DNA of 35,252 nucleotides from Sulfitobacter sp. (GCA_024637305.1 JAGXFI010000050.1:1-35252); one strand, 5' to 3'. Counted from the first letter of the stretch, positions 1 to 8,763 are shown. Made by a program: numbers and translations. The notes: generated from the sequence alone by a model not told the origin.

Positions 1-793
1 TACCGCGCGCGATCATCAGGCTGTCCTCAAGCCCGACGCGGACGTGGCCACCCAGAATGGCGGACATGGTGATCAGCGGCATCTGGTGCCGCCCCGCCGC
101 CAGCACCGAAAACGTATAGCTGTCACCGAAAAGCTTGTCGGCGATCAATTTCATGTGCGTCAAGTTCTCAGGGTCCGGACCAATGCCGCCCAACACACCG
201 AAAACGAACTGGATAAACAGGGGGGCTTTTACCAACCCGCGGTCCGCGAAATGACGCAACATATAGAGGTGACTGACGTCGTAACATTCGAATTCGAACT
301 GTGCGCCGCGTTGGTTGCCAAGCTCCTGCAGGATATGGGCCATGTCCCGCGGGGTGTTCTTGAACACTAGATCATCCGATCCTTCGAGAAAGGGTTTTTC
401 CCAGTCGAATTTCCAGTCGGTGATACGTTCGGCCGCCGGATAGAGCGCAAAGTTCATCGTGCCCATGTTGAGCGAACACATCTCGGGTTCGGCTCGTTTC
501 GGCGCGGCCAGACGTTGGTCCAATGTCATCGTCGCGCTTCCGCCCGTCGAGATGTTCAGCACCGCATCACAGCGCTGCTTGATCTGGGGCAGAAAGGCCA
601 TGAAATGCTCAGGGGCCGCCGAGGGTCGACCGTTGTCGGGATCGCGCGCATGAAGATGCAGGATCGCCGCACCCGCTTCGGCCGCGCCGATTGAATTGTC
701 GGTGATCTGTTCTGCAGTCACCGGCAGATAGGGCGACATCGAGGGAGTATGAATCGAACCTGTGATGGCACAGGTGATGATGATCTTAGACAT
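1..793 (-). CDS. BKACE (beta-keto acid cleavage enzyme, DUF849), C-terminus cut by contig edge
   Basis: Translating the reverse strand from the ATG at 793 gives 264 residues with no stop before the window edge. The family is usually about 300 residues, so roughly the last 40-50 are missing. It starts MSKIIITCAITGSIHTPSMS and carries the zinc motif HLHARDP (His46, His48, Arg50); a later VGLED (Glu256) fits the third metal ligand. BKACEs are cytosolic TIM-barrel enzymes that react a beta-keto acid with acetyl-CoA, giving acetoacetate (or a derivative) and a new CoA ester. It is the last visible gene of the operon, 9 bases after the aminotransferase stop, so its substrate is probably the keto product of that enzyme or of a step beyond the edge. 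Family assignment is firm; substrate is unknown. Confidence 0.9.
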   Translation of the reverse strand, partial: MSKIIITCAITGSIHTPSMSPYLPVTAEQITDNSIGAAEAGAAILHLHARDPDNGRPSAAPEHFMAFLPQIKQRCDAVLNISTGGSATMTLDQRLAAPKRAEPEMCSLNMGTMNFALYPAAERITDWKFDWEKPFLEGSDDLVFKNTPRDMAHILQELGNQRGAQFEFECYDVSHLYMLRHFADRGLVKAPLFIQFVFGVLGGIGPDPENLTHMKLIADKLFGDSYTFSVLAAGRHQMPLITMSAILGGHVRVGLEDSLMIARG

Positions 794-802
794 GTTCAGT
801 CC

Positions 803-2149
803 TTAAGTCGCGCCCGAAAGCTCTGGTATTTCAGACATGTAGGTCGCCAGCGATTGGTCCAGAATTGCTGTGATCTCATCGATCTGTTCCTCGTTGACGA
901 TCATCGGGGGGCAGACAAGGAAATGATCGCCGGAAATGCCACCCCTCGTCCTGCGGGAGTAGATGATCAAGCCGTTGTCATAGGCAATGTCGACCAACCG
1001 CGCGTGAGCGTTCAGATGTGTCGGCAGAGGTGTCTTGGTTTTCCGGTCGGCCATCAGTTCGAACGCGGTCAGCAACCCCTTGCCGCGCACGTCCCCGATG
1101 AGCGGGTAGCGCTGCATCAGGCCGCGCAGACGCTCGGCCAGCTTGTCGCCCATCCTCGTTGTGTTTCCCATCAGGTCATGTTCTGCGATCTGTTCCAGCA
1201 CCGCGCATCCTGCTGCGCAGGCCAGTGGATTGCCGGCATAGGTAAAGCCGTGAATGAAGCCACCTGCGGCCATCACGGCCTCGACGATATCGTCTCGCGC
1301 CACCATTGCCCCCAATGGGACATAGCCCGCGCCGAACCCTTTCGAGATTGCGATCAGATCGGGTGCTACGTCCCAGTGTTCGGCCCCAAAAAACCGCCCG
1401 GTGCGCCCCCCGCCCGTCATCACCTCATCATGAATCAGCAGCACGCCATATCGGGTGCAGATTTCACGAACGCGCTGCATGTACCCGGCCGGTGGAACCA
1501 GCGCGCCTGTTGATGCTCCGCCGACCGGTTCGACGATGAAGGCGAGCACGGTATCGGGGCCCTCCTCCTGGATTTTCGCTTCCAGCATGTCGGCGTAATG
1601 CAGACCGGTGGTCCGATCGTCGATATCCAGCCCGTCAAGATAGGCGCGTGGCGCAGGGATCTTGGGCATCCGCTGCATCATCGGATCAAAGGGCGCGGTC
1701 ATCGGAGTATAGCCGGTGATCGCCAGAGCACCCAAGGTGCAGCCGTGATAGCTGGGATAGCGCGAAATCACCTTGTAACGCTGCGGCTCGTTCCTCGTCA
1801 GGGCATACTGCCGTGCCATCTTCAGCGTACTTTCGACCGCTTCGGACCCCCCCGACACGAAGAACACCTTGTTCAGGCCCTCGGGTGCCAAAGCGGCAAC
1901 CATTTTCGCCAGCCGCTCTGAGCTTTCCGTCTGGAAGTGCAACCGGTAGCCGAAAGTCGACTGGTCCATCTGCTTGCGCATCGCGTCCAGAACAGCAGGG
2001 TTGGAATGGCCGATATTGCTGACCATCGCACCGCTTGATCCATCGATATGTCGTTTGCCTTCAGTGTCCCACATGTAAATCCCCTCGGCTCGATCAAGCA
2101 TGGGACGGGGTGATTTGGTCTGATAGAACAAGTTGGTCATTTGGGTCAC
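803..2149 (-). CDS. Class III (omega/beta-type) PLP-dependent aminotransferase
   Basis: 448 residues, normal for class III aminotransferases. Visible landmarks are GGSEA (100-104) for phosphate binding, YHG (134-136) which stacks on the cofactor, the DEV motif (241-243) holding the pyridine-binding Asp, and the PLP lysine Lys270 in AISKGFGAGYVPLG. The family moves amino groups from omega- or beta-amino acids and amines to a keto acid, in the cytosol. A second ATG three codons in (2140) is an alternative start. It begins 4 bases after the ABC ATPase stop, so it is translated from the transporter operon. With a BKACE downstream, a beta-amino acid giving a beta-keto acid is an attractive substrate class, but this is inference. 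Confidence 0.92.
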   Translation of the reverse strand: MTQMTNLFYQTKSPRPMLDRAEGIYMWDTEGKRHIDGSSGAMVSNIGHSNPAVLDAMRKQMDQSTFGYRLHFQTESSERLAKMVAALAPEGLNKVFFVSGGSEAVESTLKMARQYALTRNEPQRYKVISRYPSYHGCTLGALAITGYTPMTAPFDPMMQRMPKIPAPRAYLDGLDIDDRTTGLHYADMLEAKIQEEGPDTVLAFIVEPVGGASTGALVPPAGYMQRVREICTRYGVLLIHDEVMTGGGRTGRFFGAEHWDVAPDLIAISKGFGAGYVPLGAMVARDDIVEAVMAAGGFIHGFTYAGNPLACAAGCAVLEQIAEHDLMGNTTRMGDKLAERLRGLMQRYPLIGDVRGKGLLTAFELMADRKTKTPLPTHLNAHARLVDIAYDNGLIIYSRRTRGGISGDHFLVCPPMIVNEEQIDEITAILDQSLATYMSEIPELSGAT

Positions 2150-2153
2150 GCTT

Positions 2154-2915
2154 TCAGCGAGAAAGATGTTTGCGCAGGAAATTGCGGGTCCGTTCGTTTT
2201 CGGGGTTCTGAAAGATCACCGACGGCGGCCCTTCTTCGACCACCACGCCCTGATCCATGAACAGCACCCGGTCACAGACCGACGCCGCAAAGTCCATTTC
2301 ATGGGTCACGATGATCATGGTCATGTGCTCTTCGGCGAGCTGCTTCATCACCTGGTTGACCTCTTCGACCAGCTCGGGGTCCAGCGCCGAGGTCGCTTCG
2401 TCAAACAGCATCACCTTGGGTTTCATCGCCAGAGCCCGCGCGATGGCCACGCGCTGCTTTTGCCCGCCCGACAGACGGGAGGGATATTCGTCGATTTTTT
2501 CCGACAGGCCGACCTTGGCCAGCTGTTCCTCGGCCAGCTTGTTGGCTTCGGCCTCGGAGAGGCCTTTGAGCATGCGGGGGGCCAACGTAATGTTGCCGCG
2601 CACCGTCAGATGTGGAAACAGGTTGAAGTGCTGGAACACCATGCCGATGTCCTGCCGCACCTGATTAACGTGGGCCTCGTACTGCCGGTAGGGCAATTTC
2701 TTGTTGATCTGCACATCTTCCAGCCAAACTTCGCCCGAGGACAATGGATCAAGTTCGTTGATGGCGCGCAGCAGCGTCGATTTCCCGGACCCCGACGGGC
2801 CGATAATGGCCACGATCTGGCCGCGCTGCACGGTCAGGTTGATGTCCTTGAGAACCTCGAAGGTGCCAAAGCTCTTGGCGGCGTTCTTGATGGTGACAAA
2901 GGCTTGATCGGTCAT
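2154..2915 (-). CDS. Polar amino acid ABC transporter ATPase (GlnQ/HisP type)
   Basis: 253 residues with a full nucleotide-binding domain: Walker [10 protein letters not shown] (39-47), Q-loop near Gln95, signature LSGGQ (148-152), Walker B VMLFDE (168-173) and H-loop His205. The D-loop SALD follows. Length and sequence fit the ATPases of the polar amino acid uptake family (PAAT). It would dimerise under the two permeases encoded immediately upstream (2931-4265). It lies 15 bases after the permease stop and 4 bases before the aminotransferase start, inside a tight operon. Confidence 0.95.
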   Translation of the reverse strand: MTDQAFVTIKNAAKSFGTFEVLKDINLTVQRGQIVAIIGPSGSGKSTLLRAINELDPLSSGEVWLEDVQINKKLPYRQYEAHVNQVRQDIGMVFQHFNLFPHLTVRGNITLAPRMLKGLSEAEANKLAEEQLAKVGLSEKIDEYPSRLSGGQKQRVAIARALAMKPKVMLFDEATSALDPELVEEVNQVMKQLAEEHMTMIIVTHEMDFAASVCDRVLFMDQGVVVEEGPPSVIFQNPENERTRNFLRKHLSR

Positions 2916-2930
2916 CGAAGCGTTCCTTTC

Positions 2931-3587
2931 TCAGCGCGATGCGGCAATGCGGCGTTCCAGATGGCGCAGCCCGGCCTCAAGCGCGAGGTTGACGATGTAA
3001 TAGCAAAAGGCCGCCGCCAGATAGAATTCGAAAGGCCGGTAGGTGCGGCTGATCGCCTGCTGTGCAGCGAGGGTGAGTTCCATAACGCCAATCACGGAAA
3101 CCAGGGCGGAGTCCTTCAAAAGCGCGATCATGTTGTTGCCCATCGGTGGAATAACTGCCCGCACCGCTTGCGGGATCACGATCCGCCGCAAGGTCTGGCC
3201 GCGCGACAGGCCAAGGGTGCGCGCGCCTTCGTACTGGCCCTTGTCCACCGCCAGGATTGAGGCCTGGATCAGTTCGGAGTTGTAGACGGCAAAGTGCAGT
3301 CCCAGCCCGATCACGCCTGCCACGAACGCAGGCAGATCGATGCCGATCTGGATCAGACCGAAATAGATAAGAAAGAGTTGCAGCAGCAGCGGCGTACCCA
3401 TGAAGAGAAAGGCAAAGCCGCGCACCGGCAGGCGTAGTGCCCAATGAGCGTAAAGCGCTATGACGGCAAAGACGATGCCCCCGAAAAAGCTGAGAATACC
3501 GGCGCAGATGGTGATGGCGATGGTCCAGCCCGCCCCCATCAAAAGGACCCCGAAATAGCTGGGCACCACCGAGAAATCAAGTCCCAT
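2931..3587 (-). CDS. Polar amino acid ABC transporter permease (second of pair)
   Basis: 218 residues with about five hydrophobic segments, typical of the His/Glu/Gln/Arg three-helix-core permeases. The EAA coupling loop is visible as EGARTLGLSRGQTLRRIVIP, the contact site for the ATPase. It pairs with the neighbouring permease (3618-4265) to form the heterodimeric channel. Spacing to the neighbours is 30 bases upstream and 15 downstream. Substrate cannot be read from the sequence; the neighbouring catabolic enzymes suggest an amino acid or an amide derivative. Confidence 0.93.
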   Translation of the reverse strand: MGLDFSVVPSYFGVLLMGAGWTIAITICAGILSFFGGIVFAVIALYAHWALRLPVRGFAFLFMGTPLLLQLFLIYFGLIQIGIDLPAFVAGVIGLGLHFAVYNSELIQASILAVDKGQYEGARTLGLSRGQTLRRIVIPQAVRAVIPPMGNNMIALLKDSALVSVIGVMELTLAAQQAISRTYRPFEFYLAAAFCYYIVNLALEAGLRHLERRIAASR

Positions 3588-3617
3588 GACGGTCTCCTGT
3601 TATCAGGTCCGGGGCGC

Positions 3618-4265
3618 TCATGTGATGCGCGCTCTGCGATCGAGCCAGTTGATCCCGTGGCCCACCGCATAGATGATGATCATGTACAGAAGCCCTGCGA
3701 GCAGAAACATCTCGAACGGTTTGTAGGTCGATCCGATGAACCGCTGTGCCGTATACGTCAGTTCGACCACCGATATCGGTGCAACCAGCGCGGTACCCTT
3801 GATCAGCGCGTTGATATTCACCCCCAAGGGTCGGATCATCATGCGCGCTGCTTGCGGCAGTACCACCTTGCGCATGGTTTCCCACCGGCTCATGCCAAGG
3901 GTGCGCGCGGCTTCGGTCTGGCCGCGGTCGACGGATATGATGGCCCCGCGGATGGTTTCGGTCATATAGGCACCGATATTGACGCCCAGCGCTATGGTTC
4001 CCGCGGCAAAGCTGTCGAGCTGGATGCCGATCTGGGGCCCCCCAAAGTAAAGGATAAAGACCTGGATCAGCGCGGGCGTGCCGCGCCACAGGCTGACATA
4101 AACCGCTCCGATCCACCGAAAGAGCGCCAGGCGCGACATCCGTGCCGCTGCTCCCAGCGCGCCGCAGGTCAGGCCCAGCAATGCAGTGAGGACGGATAGC
4201 TGAATTGTCACCCATGCCGCTTCGAGAAAGAACGGATAAACGCGAAGGATTAGATCTAGGTCCAA
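3618..4265 (-). CDS. Polar amino acid ABC transporter permease (first of pair)
   Basis: 215 residues, hydrophobic, with the EAA loop TEAARTLGMSRWETMRKVVL near the middle, followed by an ALI-rich helix. It belongs to the same permease family as the gene at 2931-3587 but is clearly diverged from it, so the pair forms a heterodimer rather than a recent duplication. The start lies 18 bases after the stop of the creatininase-family gene. That an enzyme gene sits between the binding protein and the permeases argues that hydrolysis and uptake are expressed together. Confidence 0.93.
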   Translation of the reverse strand: MDLDLILRVYPFFLEAAWVTIQLSVLTALLGLTCGALGAAARMSRLALFRWIGAVYVSLWRGTPALIQVFILYFGGPQIGIQLDSFAAGTIALGVNIGAYMTETIRGAIISVDRGQTEAARTLGMSRWETMRKVVLPQAARMMIRPLGVNINALIKGTALVAPISVVELTYTAQRFIGSTYKPFEMFLLAGLLYMIIIYAVGHGINWLDRRARIT

Positions 4266-4283
4266 GAACGCTTGCCTTTCAGC

Positions 4284-5075
4284 TCAGTGATGGTCGCGGC
4301 GTTGCAGGATCGGCAGCGCGCGGATTTCACGTATCAGGGCCGTTGTCTCTTCGATCGCCGCGTGCAGAAATTTCCTGCCGGTCTCAGGGTCGGCAACGGT
4401 CGGGTCCCCCATCGTGCCGTCGGGCGACACCTCGGACCACCAGCGCATGAGCATCGCACCGCCTCCGCCGCCAGCCAGATCGAGGTTGAAGAACTTGCTG
4501 TCCGGATTGTGCAGATTCTGGGTCGTCGACTTTTCGATATGCACGCGTTCCGGATGCAGGTGCATGTACATCGCCGCCTCGAACTCACCAGCGTGGGCGA
4601 TCCCGCCGATTTCGGATTTGCGCACCTCGTTGATACGCTCCGACATCAAATTCCAATATGAGGCCGAAACACAGATGATACCCGTCTCGATCACCGTCTT
4701 GCGTGCAGCCAAATCGAGAACCGGATGGTTGGAGCCATGCGAATTCAGCAGAAGTATCCGACGGAACCCGTGATGCGCCAGCGATTTGGTGATGTCGGTT
4801 ACAAAGGCAATGAGTGTCTCTGGCTGGATCCAGATCACACCAGGGAAGTCTTTGTGATGTTCGTTGAACCCGTAAGGCACCGGCGGCATCACCAACACTT
4901 CATCCGGAGCGGCCTGCGCCACGCCGTTCGCGACGGCCATGCCCAGGACGGTGTCGGTATCAAGCGGCATATGCGGGCCGTGATCTTCCGTGGCCGAGAC
5001 GTTCAGGATAACGACCCGCTCCTTGTCAGCATCACGCACTTCTTCCCAGGTCAGATGGCCATAGGTGGTGGTCAC
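4284..5075 (-). CDS. Creatininase-family amidohydrolase
   Basis: The reading frame is open further upstream (to 5168), but that extension runs into the binding-protein gene and through a hairpin. I choose the GTG at 5073-5075 because AAAGGA stands 10 bases before it, giving 263 residues, the normal size. Metal-ligand motifs of the creatininase family are all present: SATEDHGPHMPLDTD (family form GSTEQHGPHLPLGTD), NSHGSNHP, and HAGEFEAAMYM. Relatives hydrolyse creatinine, formamidopyrimidines, cyclic amides or inosose lactones using two metal ions. Here it sits inside an amino acid transporter operon, so it likely opens an amide or lactam on the imported compound to expose an amino acid. Exact substrate unknown. 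Confidence 0.9.
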   Translation of the reverse strand: MTTTYGHLTWEEVRDADKERVVILNVSATEDHGPHMPLDTDTVLGMAVANGVAQAAPDEVLVMPPVPYGFNEHHKDFPGVIWIQPETLIAFVTDITKSLAHHGFRRILLLNSHGSNHPVLDLAARKTVIETGIICVSASYWNLMSERINEVRKSEIGGIAHAGEFEAAMYMHLHPERVHIEKSTTQNLHNPDSKFFNLDLAGGGGGAMLMRWWSEVSPDGTMGDPTVADPETGRKFLHAAIEETTALIREIRALPILQRRDHH

Positions 5076-5100
5076 GGTGGTGCAGTCCTTTTTAGGAGGG

Positions 5101-5122
5101 CCTGCCGGGACACCCCGGCAGG
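5101..5122 (-). promoter_or_regulatory. Intercistronic GC-rich hairpin after binding-protein gene
   Basis: CCTGCCGGG (5101-5109) and CCCGGCAGG (5114-5122) form a perfect 9-bp stem with a 4-base loop. It lies between the stop of the binding-protein gene (5134) and the ribosome site of the creatininase gene (near 5086). No T-run follows on the minus strand, so it is unlikely to be a full terminator. It better fits a 3' stabiliser or partial attenuator that raises binding-protein mRNA over the rest of the operon. Confidence 0.7.
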
Positions 5123-5133
5123 CAGGCAAGGTT

Positions 5134-5922
5134 TTAGCGGATGTCGCCGCCGACCCATTCCTCTGCAATCTTGAGGTAGGTACCGTCGGCCATCATCTCG
5201 TCCAGCGCCTTTTGCATCGCCGCAGCGAGTTCAGGGTTGCCTTCACGGATTGCGATCCCTGCGCCGATGGGCTCGGCCGCTGGGTCATCGATGGTTGCCA
5301 AATCGTATTGACCGGCCTTCATCGCCAGGATGACCGGGATGGAATCGTTTACGATGACATCTACCCGGCCATTATCCAGCTCGAGCAGCAGCTCAGGCAG
5401 GCCTTTGTACGTCTTTATGTCATAGCCCTGTTCACGCGCCCATTCTTCGTGCGTCTCGCCCAGGGTGACGCCGACCTTCGCATCGTCCAGCTGGGCGACA
5501 GTGGTGATGTCCGATCCGGCCTTGGTGAAGATCGCCCGTTTGGTATTATAGTAAGGGCCGACAAAATCGATCACTTCGTCGCGTTCCGGCGTGATGGACA
5601 TGGAGCCGACCACCGCATCATATTTATTGGCCAGCAGGCCCCCGATGATCCCGTCCCATGCCGTCGTGACGATTTCAGTCTCAAGCCCCATGCGCTTTGC
5701 AATCTCGGTTCCGATTGCGGGGTCAAAGCCGACAACCTGATTTTGTTCGTTCACGAAGTTGAACGGTGGATACTGGCCGCTCATCGCGATTTTAAGCACG
5801 CCGCGTTCCTTGATCTCTGCCAGCTCGTCCGCGCTGGCAGACAACGGCGCAAGAGTCAGACCCATCAGCGCGACGGACCCTACCAACACGCTACGGCGCA
5901 AAATGTTTACGGTTTTTACCAT
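5134..5922 (-). CDS. Amino acid ABC transporter substrate-binding protein (family 3)
   Basis: 262 residues with an N-terminal export signal: a basic start with LRRS, a hydrophobic stretch, and a likely cleavage after SASA (about residue 31). The mature part starts ELAEIKERGVLKIAMSGQYP, the classic family 3 opening. Further hallmarks are GFDPAIGTEIAKRMG and the VGSMSITPERDEVIDFVGPYY segment with the Arg that binds the ligand carboxylate. The twin Arg may allow Tat export but the motif is not canonical. A GGGAG ribosome site precedes the ATG. First gene of the operon, divergent from the LysR regulator. Confidence 0.94.
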   Translation of the reverse strand: MVKTVNILRRSVLVGSVALMGLTLAPLSASADELAEIKERGVLKIAMSGQYPPFNFVNEQNQVVGFDPAIGTEIAKRMGLETEIVTTAWDGIIGGLLANKYDAVVGSMSITPERDEVIDFVGPYYNTKRAIFTKAGSDITTVAQLDDAKVGVTLGETHEEWAREQGYDIKTYKGLPELLLELDNGRVDVIVNDSIPVILAMKAGQYDLATIDDPAAEPIGAGIAIREGNPELAAAMQKALDEMMADGTYLKIAEEWVGGDIR

Positions 5923-6059
5923 GTCAATTCTCCCTGTTGTTTGTGCTCTTTGCGGCCACGCACGTCAGTGATCACCCAAAGAGCTTATGAAGCAAAGGTT
6001 GCGCCGCACCGATCCATAGTGCAAATAGATAATCTAAATAAGGACAATAGATTGAAACT
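5923..6059. promoter_or_regulatory. Divergent promoter region with candidate LysR operator
   Basis: This 137-base gap separates the binding-protein gene from the LysR gene and must hold both promoters. It contains two AT-rich dyads: TAGAT-A-ATCTA (6026-6036) and CAAT-AG-ATTG (6045-6054). The heptamer AATAGAT occurs at 6024 and 6046, exactly 22 bases apart, about two helical turns, as expected for a tetrameric LysR regulator bound on one face. Motifs are seen directly; binding is inferred. Confidence 0.5.
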
Positions 6060-7019
6060 ATGTTGAAGCCATATGAACAAAGGTTTTCATGGAATCTGGA
6101 TTGGAATCTGCTGCGTACCTTCATGGTCATTGTGGACGAAGGTGGCATCACGCCCGCGGCACACTTCCTCGGCCTTAAGCAACCGACGATAAGCGCCGCG
6201 TTGAAACGGCTTGAGGACATCACCGGAAGCAAGCTGGTCAACCGTTCGCCCAGGCACTTCAGCGTCACACCCAGAGGCCGGGTGCTTTATCGTGAAGCCA
6301 GCTCGATATTCGGGGCGGTTACGCAGCTACCCGGGCTGATGGCCGGTCTCGAAGACGAGGTGACGGGACAGATCAGCATCGCGGCTGCAAGCCACGTCGT
6401 CTGCCCGCATTTCGACGCGGTGCTGGAACGCTTCAACCAGCTTTATCCCCGCGTCAGTTACACCGTTTCAACCATGGACAGTGCCAACGTCATCGCCCAC
6501 CTGCAGCAGAACCGCGTCACCTTCGGCATCTGCCTTTTGGGGAACCAGCCTACCGGGCTGGAGGCGCGGGTTCTCTACCGCGAGTATTTCGGCCTGTTCT
6601 GCGGTCCCTCGCACCGGCTTTACGGGCGTGGTGATATCGACATTGCCGAGCTCAGGAACGAAGCCGCAGTGTCGTTCCAGACCGATGAGATCGACGGCCC
6701 CCTGTCAGGAGTCGCCCATATGCGCAGTCGACTGGGGATGCGGCCTGAGCCCAAGGGCCTCTCGTCGAACCTGCCCGAGGTCCGTCGGATGATCGTCGCC
6801 AACTTGGGTATCGGTGCCTTGCCGGTGCATGTGGCCCGCAAAGACGTGCAATCAGGGCTGCTGTGGCAGGTGCCGCCCTACAAGTCCCTTCCCGCCGTAG
6901 ACATTCACCTCCTTACGAATGCCAGACGCAGCATGAACCGCGCTGAAAAGGCCATGATCGAGATGCTCGATGCCGAAATGAACGCCGTACCCTTGCTTGA
7001 ACGCACTTACGGTGAATGA
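6060..7019 (+). CDS. LysR-family transcriptional regulator
   Basis: 319 residues. The winged helix-turn-helix occupies about residues 14-75, with WNLLRTFMVIVDEGGITPAA, then QPTISAALKRLE as the recognition helix and TPRGRVLYREA at the linker helix. The rest fits the LysR effector-binding domain. It is divergent from the amino acid ABC/creatininase/aminotransferase/BKACE operon and is the obvious candidate for its control, sensing the substrate or an intermediate. It converges on the tctA gene downstream, so it is unlikely to be co-transcribed with anything. Confidence 0.93.
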   Translation: MLKPYEQRFSWNLDWNLLRTFMVIVDEGGITPAAHFLGLKQPTISAALKRLEDITGSKLVNRSPRHFSVTPRGRVLYREASSIFGAVTQLPGLMAGLEDEVTGQISIAAASHVVCPHFDAVLERFNQLYPRVSYTVSTMDSANVIAHLQQNRVTFGICLLGNQPTGLEARVLYREYFGLFCGPSHRLYGRGDIDIAELRNEAAVSFQTDEIDGPLSGVAHMRSRLGMRPEPKGLSSNLPEVRRMIVANLGIGALPVHVARKDVQSGLLWQVPPYKSLPAVDIHLLTNARRSMNRAEKAMIEMLDAEMNAVPLLERTYGE

Positions 7020-7242
7020 TTTTTCCGGCATCTTCTTTCCGACTGATCAAGCGCTGCAAAGGAATGCGCCGTTTCGACGGTTTCTTGTCAGTTCCAGGCG
7101 ATCCCCCTTCGCCTGTGATCTGAAAGTCCATGCACGCCGAATGTCGCGCCGGGTGCATTCTTGCAGCACCGAATGATGGTTAATGGATCCACGCTGACCG
7201 GGTACACTCAGTCAACCAATGGCTTGACCAATCTCCAGGTTG
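7020..7242. other. Convergent intergenic region, no gene
   Basis: 223 bases between the ends of the LysR gene (+) and tctA (-). I see no coding frame that resembles a protein. CAGGCGA (7095-7101) and TCGCCTG (7109-7115) form a 7-bp stem with a 7-base loop, possibly a bidirectional transcription stop, but there is no flanking T-run on either strand. Confidence 0.4.
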
Positions 7243-8748
7243 TCATCGGTCAGGCTTGCGCGATCTGGTGACAAGGGCTTTGACGCCAGGGCCCAGCGAC
7301 CAGACGACAAAGATCAACGACAGTCCCAGAATTGTCGCGCTGATCGGGCGGGTGAAGAACACCGTCCAGTCCTGGTTGGAAGCGGCCATGGAGGTCAGGA
7401 AATACCGTTCGGCCAAGGGGCCGAGGATGACGCCCAGCACCAATGGAGCCGAGGGAAAGCCAACCCGCTTCATCCCCCAGCCGACAACCCCGAAGGCAAG
7501 GCAGACATAGACGTCGAAGATGTTGTTTCGCACGCCATAGGCACCGACCACGCTCAGAACGATGATGAAGGCCGCCAAAATCGCCGGAGGTGTGCGCATC
7601 AGCGTCGAGAACATCTGCGCCACGCCAAGGCCGGCACCGATCATCATGATGTTGGCCAGGATCATCGCTGCGAAGATCGTATAGACCATGGACGGGTCCA
7701 TGATGAACAGCAGCGGACCGGGATTGACCCCGTGCAGCATCATCGCCGCCAGCATGATCGCAGTCGCGGCACTGCCCGGAATACCAAGGGTCAGAAGCGG
7801 TATCATCGCGGCCCCGGTGGTCGCGTTCTTGGCAGCTTCGGGTGCGGCCAGCCCTTCATCGACCCCGGTACCGAATTCGGAGCCGCGTTTCGAGACCTGC
7901 TTTTCGATGCCATAGGCGATCACCGCGCCAGGTGTCGCGCCTGCGCCGGGGATCATGCCGATCAGACAGCCGATGCCGGTACCGCGCAGGATTGCACCCT
8001 TGACCTTCAGGAAGTCGCGCAAGCCGGCACCCACCGGCTTGCCGTCAGCCTTTTTTGGACGCAGGTCGCGGTCGGTGGCCAGCAGATCGATCACCTCGCC
8101 GATGGCGAAAAGTCCGATCATCACCACGACGAAACGGATGCCGCTTTCCATTTCTGGCACGCCGAAACTGAACCGGGCCTGTCCATAAAGCGGATCAACC
8201 CCTACCGTACCGATGGCGATACCAGTCACAAGCGACACCATCGTAATGATCGGCTGGTCCTTGGCGATGGCGATCACACTGACCAGCCCCAGCAAGGTCG
8301 CGGCAAAGAATTCAGGCTGCGAAAATTTCAGCGCGAAGGTGGCAAAGGGGGCCGAGAGGAACGCCAGCATCAGCGCACTGACGAGCCCACCGGTAGCCGA
8401 CGCGGTTACGGCAATGGCCAGGGCACGCTTGACCTCGCCCCGTTTCGTCATGGGATAACCGTCCCAGGTTGCGGGCAACGACGCCGGGGTGCCCGGGACG
8501 TTGATCATGATCGCCGAAATCGATCCGCCGAAAACGCCGCCCACATAAATCCCGCCAAGAAACAGCATGGATTGCGTTGGCTCCATCACATAGGTGAACG
8601 GCAGCGCCATCGCCATTGCATTCACGAACGAAATTCCTGGCAGCGCCCCCGCCACCACGCCGACCAAGAGGCCGGTGAGAATCGTCATGAAGGCCCAAAA
8701 TTCGAATGCAGCGGTGAAGCCGCCGCCCAAAAGTTCCAACGCGTTCAT
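7243..8748 (-). CDS. TTT transporter large membrane subunit (TctA family)
   Basis: 501 residues, about 11-12 hydrophobic helices, normal for TctA. Diagnostic motifs are GALPGISFVNAMAMALPF near the N-terminus, GGVFGGSISAIMINVPGTPA, and GMIPGAGATPGAVIAYGIEK in the second repeat. It forms the carboxylate channel with TctB and receives ligand from TctC. TTT systems import small carboxylates such as citrate, tartrate, terephthalate or sulfonated acids. Last gene of the operon, 15 bases after tctB. Substrate not readable; the CoA ligase and acylating dehydrogenase upstream point to a carboxylate that is activated and reduced. Confidence 0.94.
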   Translation of the reverse strand: MNALELLGGGFTAAFEFWAFMTILTGLLVGVVAGALPGISFVNAMAMALPFTYVMEPTQSMLFLGGIYVGGVFGGSISAIMINVPGTPASLPATWDGYPMTKRGEVKRALAIAVTASATGGLVSALMLAFLSAPFATFALKFSQPEFFAATLLGLVSVIAIAKDQPIITMVSLVTGIAIGTVGVDPLYGQARFSFGVPEMESGIRFVVVMIGLFAIGEVIDLLATDRDLRPKKADGKPVGAGLRDFLKVKGAILRGTGIGCLIGMIPGAGATPGAVIAYGIEKQVSKRGSEFGTGVDEGLAAPEAAKNATTGAAMIPLLTLGIPGSAATAIMLAAMMLHGVNPGPLLFIMDPSMVYTIFAAMILANIMMIGAGLGVAQMFSTLMRTPPAILAAFIIVLSVVGAYGVRNNIFDVYVCLAFGVVGWGMKRVGFPSAPLVLGVILGPLAERYFLTSMAASNQDWTVFFTRPISATILGLSLIFVVWSLGPGVKALVTRSRKPDR

Positions 8749-8763
8749 CTTCTTGCTTTCCGA

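Noticed and set aside
2133-3260. Long plus-strand frame opposite the ABC ATPase and permease genes
   Set aside because: Antisense shadow; the minus strand encodes intact motifs for both proteins.
5076-5168. 31-codon N-terminal extension of the creatininase-family gene
   Set aside because: It runs through the intercistronic hairpin and into the binding-protein gene, is not family-like, and lacks the ribosome site found before the GTG at 5075.
7095-7115. 7-bp stem-loop as a terminator between the LysR and tctA genes
   Set aside because: No T-run on either side, so it is noted only within the intergenic entry and not called a terminator.
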